DNA of 64,000 nt from Stenopsyche tienmushanensis. Its lineage: Eukaryota > Arthropoda > Insecta > Trichoptera > Stenopsychidae. The position numbers were made by a program, and so were the translations under genes. The stretch is taken from contig WACJ01000404.1 of assembly GCA_008973525.1 (NCBI GenBank), positions 496,001 to 560,000 of the forward strand, written 5' to 3'. Of the stretch, positions 60,885-64,000 are shown in pieces. Positions within the stretch are counted from its first letter, which is position 1; every line of letters begins with the position of its first letter. The notes under the pieces are model-generated. The model saw only the letters and a program-made list of their open reading frames with translations. It was not told the origin of the DNA and made no database searches.

Positions 60885-61534
60885 GGTTGTTCCATAAGTA
60901 TCTTTCGCAAATGAACACAGATCTAATCAAAGTCATGATTGAAGAAAACCCGCGATATATTGTTCGCGAAATAGCTTAAAAGTTAGAAATTCCACGAACA
61001 TCCGTCCATAATCATCTGACAAAATTGGGCTACATCAATCGTTCAGGTGTGTGGCTTCCTCATGAACTGACTGACTCAAATAAACTTAAACTTGCCTACA
61101 TTCAAAAATTGTTTTGCTATGCATTTGGAAGGAGGTAGTTTATTATGAGCTACTTCAGCAAGGTGAAACGATCAATTCAACGACAATACAAAGGATGCAA
61201 TTTCCAGAAAACGGACAGAATTAGCGAACAGACAAGGCGTTGTTTTTCATCACGATAACGCCAGGCCTCATGTGTCTTTGCTCGTCAGAAATAAATTATT
61301 ATCATTTGACTGGGATCTTTTGATGATAAAAAAATGATATAAAAATGCACCTTAATTAATATTTTGCCAACAAACCTGAAAAATCTTGACAAGAAGGCAT
61401 ATGAGGCTTCCGGAGAGATGGATAAAGGCAATAGAACAGAATGCATCATATATTATTCAATAAATTTTGATGCAATACAAATTATTGTTTATTTTTTTCT
61501 TAATATGAAAACGAAAGAAACTTATGGGACACCC
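60885..61534 (+). mobile_element. Dead mariner element with internal deletions
   Basis: 650 bp between TA target duplications (60883-60884 and 61535-61536). The terminal repeats GGTTGTTCCATAAGTATCTTTCG (left) and GGGTGTCCCATAAGTTTCTTTCG (right, reversed) match at about 20 of 23 bases. Inside are mariner transposase remains on the plus strand: a helix-turn-helix part (ENPRYIVREIA, stop, KLEIPRTSVHNHLTKLGY), a linker (VWLPHELTDSNK), and after several deletions VVFHHD and then DNARPH in a shifted frame. DNARPH carries the second catalytic aspartate. A full element is about 1.3 kb, so at least half is lost. It cannot make transposase but could once have been moved by a relative. Confidence 0.85.
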
Positions 61535-61729
61535 TAATATGTATTTATCTGCCATGGGAATGTTGATCGTGATGTATTTTTTGTTGGAATACTGTACTGT
61601 GATGTAGTTTAAATGGGAATTGTGTCGATCCATCAATTGTTAATATATTTTTGATACTAATTATAAGTTGATTAAAAACTCGAAAAGCTTTCAAAAGTTT
61701 TTAAATTGAATTTTAATTGATTGTGACTA

Positions 61730-62350
61730 AGTACCGAGACGAGACGGTGCCTCAGAAGAATCCGAAGACCCTCCATCGTTAGCCACCCTCTTTGTTTGAC
61801 GGTGGAAAAATTAAAGTTTCTCATTAACGAGCACAAAAGGTAGTCGTTATTGCACTTTCCAAATAGAACGGACGGAGATATCTTTGAGGAAATTTCTTCC
61901 GTTAATTTGTTAAGATTTTCATGGGACGAGGGATTGGAGTAAGTGTGATTAAGCGAATGGAGGATGTTACAAATTTGATGATGTATTTCTTCATAGAAAT
62001 AACATTTGTTTTTAATTCGTCCGGCATGGGTTGTTGGCACGGGTGAAGTGTGAAAAAGGCGAATGGAACAGCAAGGGCGCCGAGAAGAGGGTGTCGGATA
62101 GGTCTTGCATTATTTACCAAGTCGGTAATCTAAATAACAATGGCGACAAAGAAATTCGATTAAGTTTACAGTCGAAAACCGCCCCCGCGGGATTTCAGGG
62201 ATTCGAGTGAATCATAAACGGGCAAAAGGACCCCACGGATACGCAAATCGCCCCCAGATTTACTCCACTCTTGCCGGACGAATTTGATTTGGTTCCATTA
62301 TCTCGTGAAGTTTGTCAAATGAAAATAACTCGTCCTTCAGCCGCTGAAAA
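61730..62350. other. GC-richer intronic island
   Basis: Overlapping minus frames of 122 and 72 codons in two phases, neither with motifs or splice support. It follows the dead mariner by about 200 bp. Confidence 0.25.
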
Positions 62351-63680
62351 TCTCGACTTTTTTCCATGACAAACAACTTCAATCTAAAACAGTGATGTTC
62401 GAGATAATTAAATTACTTTTTAAGGATGCCGAGCATGCATACAAATACAGCAAGCTATAAAGCTCCGAATAAATTTTATTACCGACCGTCATTAAATTTT
62501 CAGCAATCATTAATCTTTCAAAACCGTGAATGAAAGGAGAATTCATTAACAAAATTAGCACGCAAAGATAAAAGATAATACAAACGAATTCGCTTGAGTA
62601 TTATTCTATAAATTAAATATAACAAGTGTCCAATTTTACTACAAAAATACCCAAGACAATTAATCAATATATGCAAAAATATTCATGCCATTCCTTGATA
62701 AGATAACTCAATTATAAACAATGTTTTTAATAATATTATTTTAAAAATTTCATTGTATTAGATTAATTTATATGAAATATTTATGACATATAATAGGTAA
62801 AGCTGAAAGAAATTATTTTTACAATATCAATAGCTGAATTTAACGAGATCTAAATCAAAAACTACACATACTATTTACGTACATACTTTGAAAAATTATT
62901 GGAAGACGATTGAAGAACCATCGAAAATTGAGAATACCCTTAAAATTAGACCAAAATGTTCTAAATTCACTAATAAAATCAGATCTTCGTAAAACTATTA
63001 TAAAGCATCTATATTATTGTACCTGGTTTACTGAAAAATATCACATCAAAAGACTCCACCTATTGTAACAACTATAGAGGATTGAATAATTTCTATTTTT
63101 CAGACATGAAACTAAATCATTCCTGAGACGGATTATAATTGGTGATAAAAATTGACAAATAGGTTTCGTAAAGGTGATGAAAAATGCCAATCATTTTGTT
63201 AAATTCAGATACTTGTTTATACTTCTTGATCATCATCACGTTTAAAAAAAAATTCTATGTATTTGGTGGGATATTACTGTATTATTCCCATAATAATCAA
63301 AAATAAATTCTATAATGTGGGTTTCCAAGACCATATGGAACAAGGATTTTTCAAGAGAATAAACTAAATTAATTTATCTGTAGTGAGAGTTTATATGCTT
63401 ATATTGTTTATATTGTTTGGTTAAGATCATCAGAAATATCAGATACAGTCTTGCTCTGCTTTATTAATCGTCTTCAGAAGCAAACATCTTGCTACATTTG
63501 GATCATAATGATCCATCGGAAATACAATATACTTTTATTATATACACTGAATGTTTTGCCGTAAGTATTATATGGATTAAAGCGAACTGAAATAGAGGAG
63601 TCTGGAGGAGATATCACTGTATAATATATAAATGTTAAATAAATTATATACTAATTAATTCTGTTATTGAGACCTCCTTT

Positions 63681-63915
63681 TAGACGTCACGTAGAAGAGA
63701 TGAATTGTCATCGAGGATAAATAACCGCGCCTTCTCGCGAAAAGTCGGTATTCGTCGTTTATCAACATCAAGATCGTCATCAAGGCTGATGATACAGAGC
63801 GCCTTGGGCTCTAAGTGACCCCCTTGTGCGATTTTTGCACCCGAACAACGCCGTAATCGGCAACTAACGCAGCAACAAAGACAACGCGGGGCTTGACAAG
63901 TCGGCTAAGAACCAT
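63681..63915 (-). pseudogene. LRR-like gene fragment, copy 2
   Basis: Minus-strand frame open from a TAG near 63915 to a TAA at about 63681. It reads CRLRRCSGAKIAQGGHLEPK, ALCIISLDDDLDVDK and then FREKARLFILDDNSSLLRDV. The first half is colinear with 8156-8310 at base and residue level. The second half has no partner there. The paired stretches CGGAGC/GCTCCG (copy 1) and CAGAGC/GCTCTA (copy 2) flank the same 5-7 base loop. Confidence 0.3.
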
Positions 63916-64000
63916 AGATATGTTATATTTTCGATCTCCCAATTTTTTTGTTATGATTTTCGATGAAGCCTTTTCTATAGTAAGAATTCGTTTAATCCGA

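Larger units (their letters stand above)
32171..64000 (-). other. Upstream ADAM intron or 5' region
   Basis: Everything to the right of exon 32091-32170. The next upstream exon should end at a codon boundary and encode the start of the prodomain. I searched the minus strand for the basic-histidine motif common just before this point in insect relatives and found no convincing match, so it is probably beyond 64000. The region is rich in repeats. The stretches 37950-39480, 42800-43800, 44500-46400, 50000-51500 and 62400-63600 are AT-rich with no recognisable gene. Confidence 0.5.

Noticed and set aside
61672..62040. 122-codon minus frame
   Set aside because: Overlaps another frame in a different phase, carries no family motif and lies in a GC-richer island where long frames occur by composition.
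1..64000. CRISPR arrays, rRNA genes, bacterial operons or viral genomes
   Set aside because: No regularly spaced repeats, no rRNA cores, no clustered long frames or ribosome binding sites. The window is eukaryotic intron.

Overview
This is a strongly AT-rich eukaryotic window with no operons, no ribosome binding sites and no long reading frames. It is best read as the interior of one very large insect gene. The only protein-coding exons I can defend are three small minus-strand exons: 32091-32170 (80 bp), 12595-12664 (70 bp) and 4158-4304 (147 bp). Each has a good acceptor and donor. Their splice phases agree (0 to 2, 2 to 0, 0 to 0), and read together they give about 99 continuous residues of the prodomain of an ADAM-type (M12B, reprolysin) protein. 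They look most like the ADAM11/22/23 branch, which in Drosophila is mind-meld (mmd). The signal-peptide end of the gene lies to the right of exon 32091-32170, probably beyond the window. The metalloprotease, disintegrin and later exons lie to the left, beyond position 1.

The rest is intron: 8,290 bp between exons 4158-4304 and 12595-12664, 19,426 bp between 12595-12664 and 32091-32170, and more than 31 kb to the right. Two kinds of material fill it. One is mobile DNA: a tRNA-derived SINE family with at least ten whole or broken copies, a piece of a second tRNA-like SINE, two dead mariner elements, a dead pogo/Tigger-type element with a transposase tail, a second pogo-type end, possible hAT ends, and several unnamed repeat pairs. 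The other is a series of 200-700 bp islands that are less AT-rich and more complex than their surroundings. They have no exon-like structure, and I take them as possible intronic regulatory elements.

Region by region: 1-4157 is intron with little recognisable. 4158-4304 is an exon. 4305-12594 holds a pogo-type end, two SINE copies, an LRR-like fragment and a 300 bp repeat. 12595-12664 is an exon. 12665-32090 holds SINE pieces, the pogo element, hAT-like ends and many islands. 32091-32170 is an exon. 32171-64000 holds most of the repeats: the hairpin at 35.5 kb, the best SINE at 42.2 kb, the second 300 bp repeat at 47.2 kb, the mariners at 56.5 and 60.9 kb, and a 0.5 kb tandem duplication at 59.6-60.7 kb.

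The host is most likely an insect, judging by the ADAM exons, the mariner and pogo content and the base composition. I cannot name the order. Nothing bacterial, viral or CRISPR-like is visible.
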